A stretch of DNA of 64,000 nt from Cystobasidium ongulense (GCA_022835595.1 BQUP01000009.1:620001-684000); one strand, 5' to 3'; positions 36,751 through 49,385 are shown, numbered from the stretch's first letter. Program-made: numbers and translations. Notes: a model not told the origin generated them from the sequence alone.

Positions 36751-39700
36751 CAGGCAAGTCTACCCCTGTCAAGATGATCGCGGTGCCACGGTTACGGTAC
36801 TGCACAGTACGAATGGTACCGTATTTGGCGCCCTGTCACCTCTGGCGGAACGCGTTCCGGGCGGGCGGCACGTCTTCCTTGGCACACCCGGTATGTCCGA
36901 GTCCAACAAGATTTGTAGGGCATCAGAGAGGCATCGTAGATGGTTCAGACTCTGCTACGCGTGCAGTGCGAAACAGTGAGGCGTCCAGACGAGTCCTTTG
37001 AGGCATGCGTTGGTTTAGCTGAAGATCATCTTCGGCGCTTTTGTAAAGCTCCGACGGCAGCAGGTACCGGCCGGGCAGTCGGTCAGCAGAGACAACATTG
37101 CAGCAAACTTTCTATCGCATTCTACAATCTCCGTGAATCTGGATTCAACGAATGGAAGCTTCTGGATTGCAGGACGAAGACTCCGGTGTCCACTCGAATG
37201 CTGGGAAATTTACTGAGCCCAGATGAACCTGCCGACAGGATCATGAAGGCGTAAATCTGTCGCAAAAGCCACAAACACTCTGCGCAATCCTGGGTTACCG
37301 TAGATGAACTTTTCGATCTGATAGCTGTCACCCTTTCCCCTCTTTATTCAGGACTGTCACTGAGTACTGTAGTTGACAGCGTTCGCCACGCGATGAGCCA
37401 TATACAGAAATCTGACAAGCATATCATACATAACGGGGCTGATGGCACCGTTCATAAGCTCATATATTCGGCTTCTCATAGCTAAGGAGATATAGGCTCG
37501 GTAGCAGGTACTTGTGTTAGAGAGCTCCTGGACGACCGTAATTCAAGCGAGGGGATACCCATATCCGCTGCCTTCAACATACGCTCTCCTCTCCCCTTCA
37601 TCTTACGTCACTTGAATAGAAATCTGTCGGTGCGCACCTGAGCTTCCTGTCACAAAAGTGCACAGCAAAAGGTTAATTCGGCTAGACAGGCGGAAAAAGC
37701 CAAATTGTCAAATTGAACAAAAAAAAAAGGCGTGATAGGAACAACCTCGTGTTTGAAACTAGAAAAGTGAGCTTGAAGCAAAGAGGCCAAGAAGACCTAG
37801 CGATAGCGAGATATGAGAGGAAAGTGTTAACTTAAGTGAAAGAACATCACATACAGTAATCAGTGGGAACAGGAAGTCGGTAAAGGTCAAAAATTCCCAA
37901 TCTCGACTTTTTTCTTGGTCGCGCAGCTGTCATCTCTGATATTTTCCTCCCTTCTTGATACCAAGTTGGAGTCGGGATAGCAGTAACCTCCAGCAAACAT
38001 CTGTACGAGGCTGCCACGTAGACGGCTTAGCGCGTGGAGTGCAGAAGCCTGAGCGCTCTTCCTTCGATAGCAATTAGTGGCGGCGCAACCTGCGGAGACA
38101 GAGAGATCGTAGGCTTGAAAGGTTGAAAGAGCCAACGGGCACAGGAGAGTAGCAAGGGTCAAAAGAAAGTCCTGGGAGAGTACAAGTACGATTACCTACG
38201 CGATATCGGTCGACGACGTATTCAAACAGTACGACTGGGTCTTTTGACGAAAGCAACGGCGCAGAGACGGGATAGTGAAAAGGAAAAAAAAGAAAAGAAG
38301 CGGCCCAGAACAGCAAAGTCAATCAAACTTGAAAAGGGAAGACGTTGGAATGACATAGGGTAGTAAAATAAACCGGTCCAATTCAACCCATCGCCAGCTC
38401 CATACAGTGAATTCAGCCGCATAGCGGTTAACAGCCATATCTTTCAACAAAGGCCAGCTCGTGCAATCAGTTTCTTTGCCGTGTGGTGGAGGGCTTCAAG
38501 CTGTTAAGAAGGGAGAGAAAATTGACAAGCTTGATTAGATTGGACGATCCTACATATCATCTCTTTCACGGCAGAATTATTAGTCCCACAAAGCACAGCA
38601 AGCCTTTTTACTCGGTTCCTTCCATCCTTCTTCCCCTCTCTTTCATTCATCTCCTGTCGCTTTCTTTGACGTGCATCGTCCGGCGCCATCTCAAAAACGG
38701 ACTCGTGCAGGACCTCTACATTATCGACGAAATTCAAAGATCCTCCTCCGCAAGTACCGTACCACGTGCTCCAGAGAGCGAGGCCAACCTTACGGCGCCA
38801 TCCCAGCAATTCACAATCGTTAACGAGCTGCATGAAGAAAGAGCACGGGCAGCAATAAAACACACATACATACAGCACAGAAGACTTTGTATTCTGGCCA
38901 TCAAGCCCTGCCCGCGTCTTGCGATTCCAATTAGCGAGCCGTTCTTCGGCAAGTCCGGCCGCAAAAGAAAGCACAGGCTCGAAAAGCAAAGAACAGGCCG
39001 AGTCGACTGGAGGTTGAAGAAGAGTGTCAGAGGTGCCCGTCAATTGCGTGGAAGGAAGGTCAGAGTGTGCATATTAGAGTAGCCTAGAGGGTTTCTGCAA
39101 GGTGCAGGGGCCATCGTCATCGCCATTGCCAATAATATATCTCCATCACCCGTCGACCATCCTCCAGACGAGACAGATCAACGGCACGTCTGTCGGCGCT
39201 ATCAGCAGCAACAGCAGCAGCAAGCAGGACTCGTACACGCAGAGCAGCGGTCGTCGCCATCGTTATATGTTGCATTCCGTCCATCGGGTCCTCATAGCTC
39301 AATAGCCCATCGACCCATTCAGCGAGCGCGCGAGCAGTCCATAGCGCCTGTCAAGCGGCAACTTTGAAGACTGATTCGCCGTTGACATTGTTCGGGAATT
39401 CGATATCCAGGGCCATTGGACAGCCAGTTGGATATTTGTACACTTGCTGCAGCTTGTGCTTGCACGACTAGAACCATCTCGGCATAGCGTACCGTATCCT
39501 GGAGCTCCATCCAGACAGCCGTCGCCGACTATCAGAGCATAGCGTGGGGTGATTGCGATTGTGAGTAGGATGTAGACGCAGACAGACGCACACCGGGACA
39601 CCGCTGACACTGCTGCACCCGTGTCTGCGATAATGCTGCCTGTCTGCAGCTCATCAGCGTCACCGGCATCCCCATCACATCGTCAAGTCTGACCCACAAG

Positions 39701-40000
39701 ACGGACTCGACAGCAGTTGAGAGCTTGGAGCTGTCATTCGGACAAGAGGACGGTCTGAAGCAGCAAAAGAGAGAGAGGACAAGCTTGCCGTCTATACGAG
39801 CAGCAGGTGAGCAGGTTGCTGAGTCCAGACTGCTGCATCGTGCCATGCTGACTGACATGCCCTCGCCCGCTTTGCCCGACTGTCAAGCAGGCAGTCAATT
39901 GGAGAAGCAGGCAAGCAAGCAAGAGGCTTCGACCTGTACATCCAGCGACAGTATAGTCTCCCAGATAGACCACATCTGGTCAGGCCCGTCTGTTGGTCGG

Positions 40001-40017
40001 TCAGTCAGTCAGTCAGT
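40001..40017. repeat. TCAG tetranucleotide repeat
   Basis: Four tandem copies of TCAG followed by degenerate units, a short microsatellite within the gene-free stretch. A similar CAGG run occurs near 40387-40400. Confidence 0.7.
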
Positions 40018-40615
40018 CACTCACCCGATCCAGGTCGAAGTGCCAGGTCCCAGGTCCTGCAACTACACACAACTACAGTCCTCGTTGCACAGCAGGCTGC
40101 GAGTCGGCAAAGGCAAGAGTAAAGCGGGTCAGCTCAGCTATATTGCAAAACACGAAGCAATAGCAAGCACCCCCTCCACCCTTCCGATTCCACCTGCTCG
40201 TGCTTCAGGCCACCCCCGTCTACGAAACCATTATCAAGCAAGAAGCTAGCACTGACAAGACTGCTAGAAGTACGTACCCACCTTCCCACAAGAGTCACCT
40301 CCCCACACAAGCCATCCTCATACACTCTCCTGCACCTACCCCTGCTCTTGCTCTTTGACGTCCGATTATCGCTACGTCCAGCAAGCAGACAGGCAGGCAG
40401 GCAACTATTTCTCATTCAAGCAGAGCGGCAAGCGGACACGACTGTGCTCTTACACCAAGACCCTCTGCCTCTTCAGCCAGTTCAGCCTGCTGCAAGACTG
40501 CACAAGCATTCGAGCTCAATTCCTATCCTCCACTACCCACCGCTCCTCCGTTCGGCGAGGTCAGCTTCGAGATACCGACTCGACTCGGCAGCGATCACCA
40601 CCCGCCTTACGTAAG

Positions 40616-40682
40616 GTAAGCAGCAAGCAGCCCTACTTGGTACCAGAGTCTGGGATATACTGATTAGTCATCCTATCTACAG
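40616..40682 (+). other. Probable 5' UTR intron of the homeobox gene
   Basis: A 67-bp segment starts GTAAGC, has TACTGATTAG as a branch-point candidate 18 bp before its end, and ends CTACAG. These signals match the introns of coding genes in this window. It lies upstream of any plausible start codon for the next gene. Confidence 0.5.
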
Positions 40683-40717
40683 CAGCATCCACGACTCTAC
40701 GCCCGTCGAGTGCACTT

Positions 40718-40868
40718 GTACGTACACCCACACACACTCTCTCTCCGTAAATTACGCACTCCCTCTCCGCACCGGTGCCCGACTTACATCCGATACTGAT
40801 GGCTGGCTTGTTTGGCTCATTCTTCGATAATTGTGATTTCTTTGTTCTGGAAACTGCATCTTCTGCAG
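40718..40868 (+). other. Second probable 5' UTR intron
   Basis: A 151-bp segment starts GTACGT, contains TACTGATGG and ends in a pyrimidine-rich TTCTGCAG. Together with the intron at 40616-40682 it suggests a transcript that begins well upstream of the homeobox ATG. Confidence 0.45.
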
Positions 40869-41105
40869 GCATCTTTCAGAAAGCCTACTCGTCTCTTCGT
40901 TACTTTCAAGACCAAAAGCAGCTTATCGCCTAGATTCGCTATTCAAGATACGCAACAAACACAATCTCATCAGCACTAAATCACAGCAAAGCACAGCCAG
41001 CACAGCATAGGATCCGACTACATCCCATCTCATCTCCCACGCTTTCACAATAGATACAGTGGCTCTACCTTCTAGCTTTTATTCCGCTCGACTCCTGCCA
41101 GTCTA

Positions 41106-41719
41106 CTGTCAACTGTCTCAAGCTTCATTACCATCTTCTAGTCCTGTCAAGACACCAAGTGGGGAGCGACAGGAGTCCAAACTGTTAGTCTCTCACGCTA
41201 CTGCACCTCGTCAGTCATTCGACAGGCAGTAAGCAAGAAAAGACCCTAGCCCACGCTTTCAAGACAGACTTGACAACGCTAGGCAATTAGACCTGTCTCA
41301 CTTCCTGTCAAGACGTTCTCTGGCAGCACGCCGATCCCACAAGCCTTTTGAACGGAGCTACGCTAGAAGATCAGCGAGTGTCGCAAGAGTTCCTGGTCAC
41401 ATCTTGTCCTTACCCCTGTCTTGTCGCCCTTGTCCAAAAACAATCATATCACCCAACAGTCCCTTTCAATTGGCTTTTAACAAGCGACAAGATCCTCCGC
41501 CCTACAGCCTGTCTCCTGTCGAAAACTCTAATCACAGCGAGCTGTCTTGAAAGGAAGACTGTCAGGATCTCGCAAGCCATTGTACAGTGCCCCGAAGAAA
41601 GCTTAGAGAACCCCACCCGCCTGTCAGACAGTACCCCAGCTCGGAACACGCGAACAGACTCGCACGTGCCTTACATAGTAAAACAGTCATAAAAAGGCTC
41701 GACCTGGTGTGAGCTGTCA
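41106..41719 (+). promoter_or_regulatory. Cluster of CTGTCA motifs upstream of homeobox gene
   Basis: CTGTCA occurs at 41106, 41144, 41305, 41559, 41621 and 41714, six times in 614 bp and all on the plus strand; additional CTGTCT or GACAG variants lie between. TGACAG/CTGTCA is the known core of animal TALE homeodomains (MEIS, TGIF), and yeast Cup9/Tos8 prefer a related TGACA site. The gene immediately downstream encodes a TALE homeodomain. Confidence 0.55.
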
Positions 41720-41780
41720 CGCTAAGAAATATTCGGCAACACTACTACACCTCCCGCCATACCTTTGGCCAGTCCATGTC

Positions 41781-44071
41781 ATGACTAGACTAGCTCCAGA
41801 ATCTCTCGCCTTAGAGGGTGTGGATCGGCAGGAGATGCCATCGTCTGCTGTTGGTCCCGTGCCAATTCCGCCACGGCACTTGCAGAACATCACCACAACA
41901 CGGCTGCACCACCCCACTCCTCCTCTGTCTTCTGCTCCTTCTCCTTCTTCTCTTCTCCTTCTCTCAACATCCACTACCGATCCTTCCCTCTTCTCTTTTG
42001 ACATTGTCAGAAAATTGAATCAGGAACATCTAGCTACCATTCCTCCAAACCCTTACTCTGCCATCTCTGTTGCTCAACACCAGCAACAACAACAATCCCA
42101 ACAGGTTCGTAGATTTTGTCTTTTCTGTTTCATCTATATCCCTCTTCTCCTCTTACCTGTGCTGACCTGGCTCTTGTCACGCCCCAGAATACTGCTGCCC
42201 CCAGTTCCGCTGCATCCTGTGCTGCTGTCCTCCAACAGCAGCAACAGCAATCTTCCACAGGGCCTGCAGAGGGCTCATCGAATCACCACCCCATATCTCA
42301 GCTCAGAAGAGCATCTGCTCCTGATATAGTTTCTCCTCATCCTCCTCAGCCAGGGCTTTCAGACGAGCGCGAAGGTCCGCATTCCCGACCCTCTAGACTC
42401 AATTCGTCGCCCAATAGATCTCTTTCTTCTCACCGAAGATCACTGGACGACTTGGCTCTTCGTCGACTAGCTCACCAAAGCTCAGATCATCCCAAACAAA
42501 CTGGTCAAAAAGATAGCAACATGACAGCTACACTAGGATATGGTCCTTCTGACATGTTTGGTAGGTCTATTGGCGGCTAGTGTGGCACTCTCGTTGACAA
42601 CACTGACGACATTATTCCTTCCGTTCCTGTTCCGAAGGTCGTCGACCTACAGTTGTTCCTCAAACCCGTGAACTCTACCTCCATCCATCTCAAATATTCT
42701 CTCCCGATGGCACTTTCAACGGTGACATATCAGGATACTTCAATTCATCGCTCCAAGTCAATAACAACAGTAACAACAACGATAATAATGATGGATTAGG
42801 TATCGAATCTACTATCTCTCTACCTCCAATGCTGACTCTGGAAGAAATTATGCAACCTCACGTCTTCGCAAAAGCAGAACATGGTGATCATCGTGACAAC
42901 ATGAATACCTCGTTTTCCGATCCCACACCTGAACCATCAAGTTTTGCAGGCCATCCTGATTTCTCTGTAAGTTTGTCATACAAGTAGCCTTGTTCAATAA
43001 GTGAATACTTGCGCCCAAGCTAAAATTCGAAACTGTTCATCAATACAGAATGAGAATCACCATTCTTGGTATGGACCAGCCTCGCAGATTGATGCACGAG
43101 GTAAAGGCGTATGCTCTCGTCTTTCACTTAGCGGTCACCGAAGCTGATAATCACTTTGTTGTCCTCTCGTTTCTCTGCATGCAGGCAATGCCTACTCCAG
43201 CTATATCTCACCCAGTCAGCAACAAGGAGCCTTTGGCCCAGCTACCAATGGTCAACGCAAGCCAGGCTCACCATCACTTCAACATGCTCAAGACATTATG
43301 GCTTTCAGCGAGCGTGTTGCAATGCCGCCTATGCCTGAACCTGCACCAGGATCTCGAAGCCCTTCATCACTGTCCCCCGACTTCAAGCGTAGAGACTTCT
43401 CACCCACTAGACCAACCAGCAAAGACGGTCTTGCATCTCAAAGGAGTGATACTTCTCATGATGCACTTCCTCAGAAAAGGTCAGGCAAATTGCCTGCGTC
43501 AGGTGAGTGCTTTCTCCTTGTTTAGTAGTGTGCGATCAACGATGAAGGACTCTGAAGCTGATCAACGTCTTCTTTCACATCCAGTAACTGCTACCCTCAA
43601 AAATTGGTTGTTGGAACACACACAGCATCCATATCCGACTGAGTAAGTTTGAAGTGGCTATATTCGTGCCTTGAAGACTATGCTGACCAAGACTTGACAC
43701 ATTCTCGCAGAGAGGAGAAACGTGCACTGTGCAGCGCTACTTCCCTGACCATGAACCAAGTATCAAATTGGTTCATCAACGCTCGACGTAGAATCTTACC
43801 CCATTTGGGCAATGTTGCTATGTCTGGGAATAGAAAGCAACTCACACGATATAACCCACCTGGACCACGAAGGGTATTCACGCAGGATCATCCGCAGGCA
43901 TACCCTCCTTTCCATGCTGAGCCTGAAGGGATGTATCCACTCAATGGATCATCGATGGCATCTGCTCGAATGCGGAACCATCCGTACGCAAACTATGGCC
44001 CCCCGCCGCCGAATCCCATGCATGGCTCAATGGCAACGTACAAGTACAACTCCGAAGCGGGCCCATATTGA
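41781..44071 (+). CDS. TALE-class homeobox transcription factor
   Basis: This is a nuclear DNA-binding regulator of 604 residues. Seven exons (41781-42104, 42188-42560, 42638-42966, 43049-43100, 43185-43502, 43585-43642, 43711-44071) keep frame throughout. The N-terminal half is Pro/Ser/Thr-rich with Gln runs at the exon 1/2 junction. The homeodomain spans exons 5-7: KLPASVTATLKNWLLEH, then HPYPTEEEKRALCSATSL, then MNQVSNWFINARRRILP. WFINARRR is the recognition helix, with the three-residue loop extension (PYP) that defines TALE proteins. The C-terminus is Pro/Tyr-rich and ends EAGPY. I chose the ATG at 41781 as the first in-frame Met; the frame is open upstream without ATG. Confidence 0.9.
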
Positions 44072-45535
44072 ATTCTCATACATCTCTCCTTCTCGCTTCT
44101 TATGTCGCAATCCCAAACCTTACATACGTACCCACCAAAGCAATACTGCAAGCTGTTCCTTTTGTACCTGCTACCCATCTTTCGGCTCTGAACAAATAAC
44201 CCGCCATTCGTACAAGGCAACGCCTCTTTTCGATTTACCCTCAAAAATAAGTCCTAAGAATCTTTTAGTAGAAATATTGGTGAAGAGTTTCAATGAAACG
44301 TAATTCCCGAAATATTCAGTTCAGTCCCCTCCAAAAACATCAATTTCGTACATGCAGAATTGTCGATATCTTTTCCTGGCAATGAAACAGGACTTACAGC
44401 GATGACCATACGAGCTAGCCCGCTCTTTCTCCTCCCTTTGTAACGACTAGCTTGATTTATCCCATGTATTCCTGTTCTACCCAGGTCGTTTTATACGATT
44501 GCTCAAATTACCAAGACAATACTTGAATACTGTAACTGTCTGCAGAAACAGTGTAATGAATTCTAATCTGTACTTCCCTTGTTTCGAAAGGTATCGTCAG
44601 GGCCGGGGCGAGAAAGTAGGCGAGGAAGATTTCCTGTGTTCGTCTCTTCACTTGCTACTCTACCTTCGCCTTTCCTGCAATGTCTTTGCAGAAACGCATA
44701 CAATGGGCAAATTAAGTATCGCACAGACAGAACGGGAGAGGTGAGACAAGGGGGCAACGTATGCTTCACTGGTTCAAATGGCGGCTTTCCCGGTCAGACT
44801 TCAAGTTGCAACCCGGTCCTTGTACATGATCTGACTCATTGACGCGCCTATTGTATAAGAGACATGACCTTGCCAGTTGCAGACTGACCCATTCAACTTC
44901 AAAGGCATTGGACAATTTGGAAAGTACAGAAGCACAGATCAAACTAGCCACGTTTCGAAACTTTTCATAATTTGGTGAAATTTCACTAAAGGTATATATG
45001 GGGTGCTAGTAGTACAACGAAGATTGAGGCATAAAAGGAGGAAAAGGAAGGATCGCACGCCCTTTACAAGAAGCGAGTGACTTGATTTTAAAAGAGGGGG
45101 AAAAGTTCACTTGTCTCCTGTTCGGTTTGTGTTATGATTGAAAAGAGTGTTCGAATAATAAACACGACATCAAGCCATGTTATGATATAGGTAAAGGGAA
45201 AGAAGATGGAAAAAGAACCTGGTGCCCGGAAAGAAACAGCAGACAAACCTAATACTGATTTACTAAATTGAAAAGGAGGAGGATGAGAGGCAGAAGCTTT
45301 TTTAACGAAGGAGCTACTGCTTCTTGAGGATGGGTCTGAGAAGGTGGGTATACTTCAGGAAAAGAGCAAAGCAATGGAAAGAGCGCTCGATGTGCGCGAA
45401 GTTCTACTAAATAACTGAAACTGATTATGAAAGGGTTGACTGCAGACTGATTTTATATCGGAGGAAAGGCTGATTGGATGTATATACGATGTATATAATC
45501 CGGGGATGCTTCTCTTGCTAGATTCCCTCTCCGTC
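44072..45535. other. Convergent 3' intergenic region
   Basis: This 1.46-kb stretch lies between the stops of the homeobox gene (plus) and the mucin gene (minus). It is A/T- and purine-rich with no gene seen, and probably holds both 3' UTRs. Confidence 0.5.
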
Positions 45536-48500
45536 TTAGAGCATCAGAGAATTCTCTTGCATTTGAGGTCTGGATATCGAACTACTATAATCACCCCTAG
45601 GTCCACGTTGTATATTGAGTCTTCTCGTAGAGTTCCTAACATGAGCTCTACCTGAAGTTGCAGAGATGGGGCTAGTAGCTATGAGATCACCAAATTGCGA
45701 AGCGGATTGATGATGATTGAACTGTTGTCCGCCCGTCCCTGCTGATGTTGATGGTGCATATGGTGCTGCAGTAGTAGCAGTAGAAGGAGAGAAAGCTCTT
45801 CCAAATCCATCACTAAATCTCCACCAAGAATTTCTAACTTGATCTGGATCAACAGAATTGAAGTCAATACTTGAACTTCTTCCAGAGGTATTATTATTAT
45901 TGTGATGACGATGTTGAGAAGCATTCCTTCTTGGTCCTGTCCAATGTTGTTGTTGATAACCACTTCCATCACTGGAATGAGTAAAAGCAGAAGACCCATG
46001 TGAATGATCTGATCCTGATCTATCTGAAGAAGAAGCATCTGAATAACCACTTATACGGAATGGATTCTGCTGATGATCTTCAGAATGTTGACGTTGCGAT
46101 CGCTGTGTAGCATATAGAGGTTGTCCAGTTGCGAATCCGTAAACTCTTGAAAGAGCGCTGGTACGATGAGCTGATTGGGAAGGTGGCATGTATACGTTTC
46201 TTGATTGACCATGCTGAGACATCATCGGAGGTTGTTGTTGCTGAGATCCAGAATTATGATGATTATAGCTCTGACTATCACCTCTATCACCTTGAAGCTG
46301 GAATCCTCTTAGATTATTCTGCATTTGAGGAGTTCTCATAGCTGAAGATCCTTTACTATTTTTTCTAGCTGCTTTTATAGCAAAGAAAGCTAATAAGCCC
46401 AATAAGAAAACTCCAATAGAAGTGACTACAGCAATAATAATAGTTTTCTTCTTTTCACTTGAACTAGTATTCGAGGTACTTGCCAAATCTGCATTTGCAA
46501 GATTACTAGAATCAACAGCGGTGTTTGAAACACCTTGTTGAGCGTATGCAGTGATTGGTAAAGTAGGATTAACTACTTTAGCTAATTGAGCAGCTATACC
46601 AGAAGATTTTGTATAAAAAGCAGAATTAGGTGCTTTAATAGCAGCTGATAGTGCATCTACGTATGAAGTAGGAACGTAACCTAAATAAACTGATAAAATA
46701 GTACCAGAAGATCCATCGTAATTATCAGGTTGATAAGCGACTAGTTTATCCGTTAACACTTGAGAAGTAGTGATATTGATAGCTGTACTAATCAAACTAG
46801 GCATGAAAGCGAATACTTGTGCAGAAGCATCTCCATTAGCACATAACCAAGACCATTTTAATTGATCATTGAATAAAATGCTAATGTAAGTATTGCCTTG
46901 TGGGACATTTGACGTACTCATCACTTGAGCATTGGTAGGAACGATGACGGAAGGCCACTCGGAAGGGAAAGGAGCGAATGAGGAAGTAGTAGATGTACTT
47001 TCATCATTTGAGGAATCTTCTCCATCGGAAGGTATGTCACTAGGTAAGACGGTACTGCTTTCTGTGGTAGTAGGTTCGGCAGAGTTGGCGAGCAAGGTTG
47101 AAGTAGGAACCCAAGCGTAAGGACTGCAGAAACAACCGAAAAGTTAGCAAGTTTCATTAGACCGACCAGAAACAGACAAACTTACTCAGAAGTACTAGTT
47201 TCGACTCGACTTTCCGTATTAATCACCTCACTTGTCGAATTGATACCAACAGTAGGAGAAGTGCTCAAAGTACCTTTATCAGAAGCGCTTGTCGTTCCGT
47301 TTCCAGTAGCGATAGGTGTAGTAGTGATAGGATCGGTAATAGTAGACGTTCCACTTGGTGACAGGATAGGAGTACTAGTGATAATTCTAGAACTTTCATA
47401 AGAAGAATGAGGAGGAACATCTGTAGTAGTACCATTTTGAGAAGTACCATCTGTTGCAGATGAACTATCCGATCCAGGTAATCGAGTACTTTCTTCCGAT
47501 CCACTGGTTGGGCTTACGTATGAAGATTCTGCAGTAGGAGTAGGAGATTGTTCTACCTGACTTGTTGATTCTCCAACACCATGTCGTGTAGTGTCAGAGG
47601 GTTGTGAAGAGATAGGTGATACACTGCTGCTATTCTCTTCTCCTCCGGATATTATAGTACTTTGATTAGATTCAGAAGGGACAGAAGAAATAGATGGATA
47701 TTCCGTTTGTCGGCTGATAGTTGATTCTTCACTAGCTGAACGAGATGGTGTTGTACTTCCAAGCAAGACGCCAGATGGAGACGAAGATTCAAATACACTA
47801 CTAACGACTGAAGATACTGCTGACTCTGAAGAAGTAGTATCATAAGTTGGCAGGGGTAGAGTCAAACTGCTCGATGAGTAAGAGGTCTCGACGCTAGTGG
47901 TGGATTCGGCAGTGCTGCTAGCTTGCACGAGTGGTGTTCTGCTTGTGATTTCTTCACTTCCACTTGAAGTAGTAGCATCGCTGCTCCTGCTTGAAGAGCT
48001 AGATTCGGTGGACGAGGAACTCTCCTCTCTGCTCGACGATGGAGAGGTAGACTCAACTGACGAGGATGACTCTTCTCTGCTTGATGATGGGGACGAGCTA
48101 GACTCGGATGCAGGCGAAGCGACAGAAGAGGGAGCTTCCGAACTTGAAGTTGGTACGGTAGAGCTCTCTTCGATAGACGACAAAGAGGACGACGACGTGG
48201 GTTCAGTGAGGGACACACTCAGACGCGTACTCGAGCTAGAGCTAGAGACAGAGCTTAAACTTGAGCTTGAGCTTGATCTTGAAGTCGAGGTGGTCTCGTC
48301 TTCTCGAGACGCCCTAGTCGAAGTGGGTACGACGGATGAAGTCGTATTTTCTTCAGACGAGCTGGAAGCTGACGATGGCCTGTTCAATGAGATGGAGCTT
48401 GAGGTTGTCCTATCCTCTGAAGACGTACGAGGTGCACTGGAGTCGGATTCCCTGCTTAGAGAGATGGAGGAGGAGCTGCTTCTGGTCGAAGTAGGTGCGC

Positions 48501-49385
48501 TCGAGGTAGGTGCAGAGCTAGAAGCCCTTTGAGACGAAGCATCTCGCGAGCTGGATGAGCTGGAAGAGCTAGCAGAGGAAGGAGAGCTCGAGCTTGCAGA
48601 TACGCTTGCTGACTGTGCTGCTGCTCCATTCAAGGGTGTCCTGCTGGATACAGCGTGTTCCGAGCTGCTCGAAGGGGATGCAGTGGGTGTAGGTACGATG
48701 TGGAGGGTGACTCGTTCGGTGACGGTGGCTGCGGGAAGAAAGCAAGAGTCAGCTCGTCAATCTACGTCTGTCCATCACGCTCTTCCATCCATCCATTCAC
48801 ATTCCCTTTCCATTTCATTCCTGTGCATTGTGTGGCGCATTGTTTGCAGCGAGGACAGGCGCGTGCGATGCCGTCGAGAGCGAGTCGCGCAGGAAAATGC
48901 CCCATCCAGACGGGGAATGGCGAGGGAAGGGTGGACAGCAGGATGGAGAGCATGCTGGATGGAGTGTGCTCACTTCGTATTCCATCCTCACTCGTCACAT
49001 AGGTCGTCGGATACACGCTCGTCGTCGATATGCTTCCCGAGGTGAGTGTGCCGCCTTGGAGGAGGACATTGACGGGAGCAGCGAGGCTGAGGACGTCGCC
49101 TTCTTCACCGAGGACATCGCTCAGCAGCTGAGGTGCTCTCTTGCGTCTCTGCTCCCGCTTGATGCGCTGGTGTCCTCGTTCAAGCTGCTGGCCGCCGTGT
49201 CCTCCTCCCTCTGCGACGCTGGCCAGTCCGACCTTGAAGGCAGCAGCGGCGAGTGCAGGGCTGAAGATGTCGTGTTCGGATCGCTGGTCGATGCTGTTGT
49301 TGCTGTTCGCTTCTGCTCGTGCACTCGCTGCCCCTCCCAGCAGGACGCATGGCAGAATGCATGCCAGCAGAATAACGCGGCGCAT
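45536..49385 (-). CDS. MSB2: Msb2-like signalling mucin
   Basis: This single-pass plasma-membrane mucin is expected to act as an osmo- or surface sensor upstream of a MAP kinase cascade. Three exons (49385 to 48992 or 48974, 48728-47186, 47123-45536) give about 1174 residues. The signal peptide is MRRVILLACILPCVLLGGAA. A Ser/Thr-dominated stretch of about 500 residues encoded by exon 2 is the mucin part. Exon 3 carries the Hkr1-Msb2-type homology domain (NTYISILFNDQLKWSW, then AQVFAFMPSLISTAINIT and TILSVYLGYVPTSYVDAL). The membrane helix TIIIAVVTSIGVFLLGLLAF follows, then a His/Gln/Ser-rich cytoplasmic tail ending ENSLML. An upstream in-frame ATG at 49445 would weaken the signal peptide. Two donors for intron 1 differ by 18 nt and both keep frame. 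Confidence 0.85.

Larger units (their letters stand above)
34944..41780. other. 6.8-kb stretch without a recognisable gene
   Basis: Between the chitin synthase stop and the homeobox ATG no open frame has family features, codon bias or a convincing splice pattern. Many frames of 60-200 codons exist, but they look random and overlap on both strands. The left half holds palindromes; the right part from about 40.6 kb looks like a spliced leader of the homeobox gene. The rest may hold noncoding transcripts or distal control DNA. Confidence 0.55.

Noticed and set aside
35875-37254. Several 70-105 codon open frames that could suggest genes or transposon remnants
   Set aside because: No transposase, integrase or reverse transcriptase motif, no terminal repeats, and no consistent splice path.
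38483-39082. A 199-codon open frame on the plus strand in the gene-free stretch
   Set aside because: Composition looks like translated noncoding DNA, an overlapping minus-strand frame of similar length exists, and there is no family feature.
39285-39345. TAGCTCAATAG resembling a tRNA D-arm
   Set aside because: No T-arm (GGTTCRANNCC) follows and no cloverleaf can be drawn.
47897-48532. A 211-codon acidic open frame antisense to the mucin gene
   Set aside because: It is the mirror of Ser codon runs; Glu/Asp/Val-rich antisense frames are a usual by-product of poly-Ser coding.
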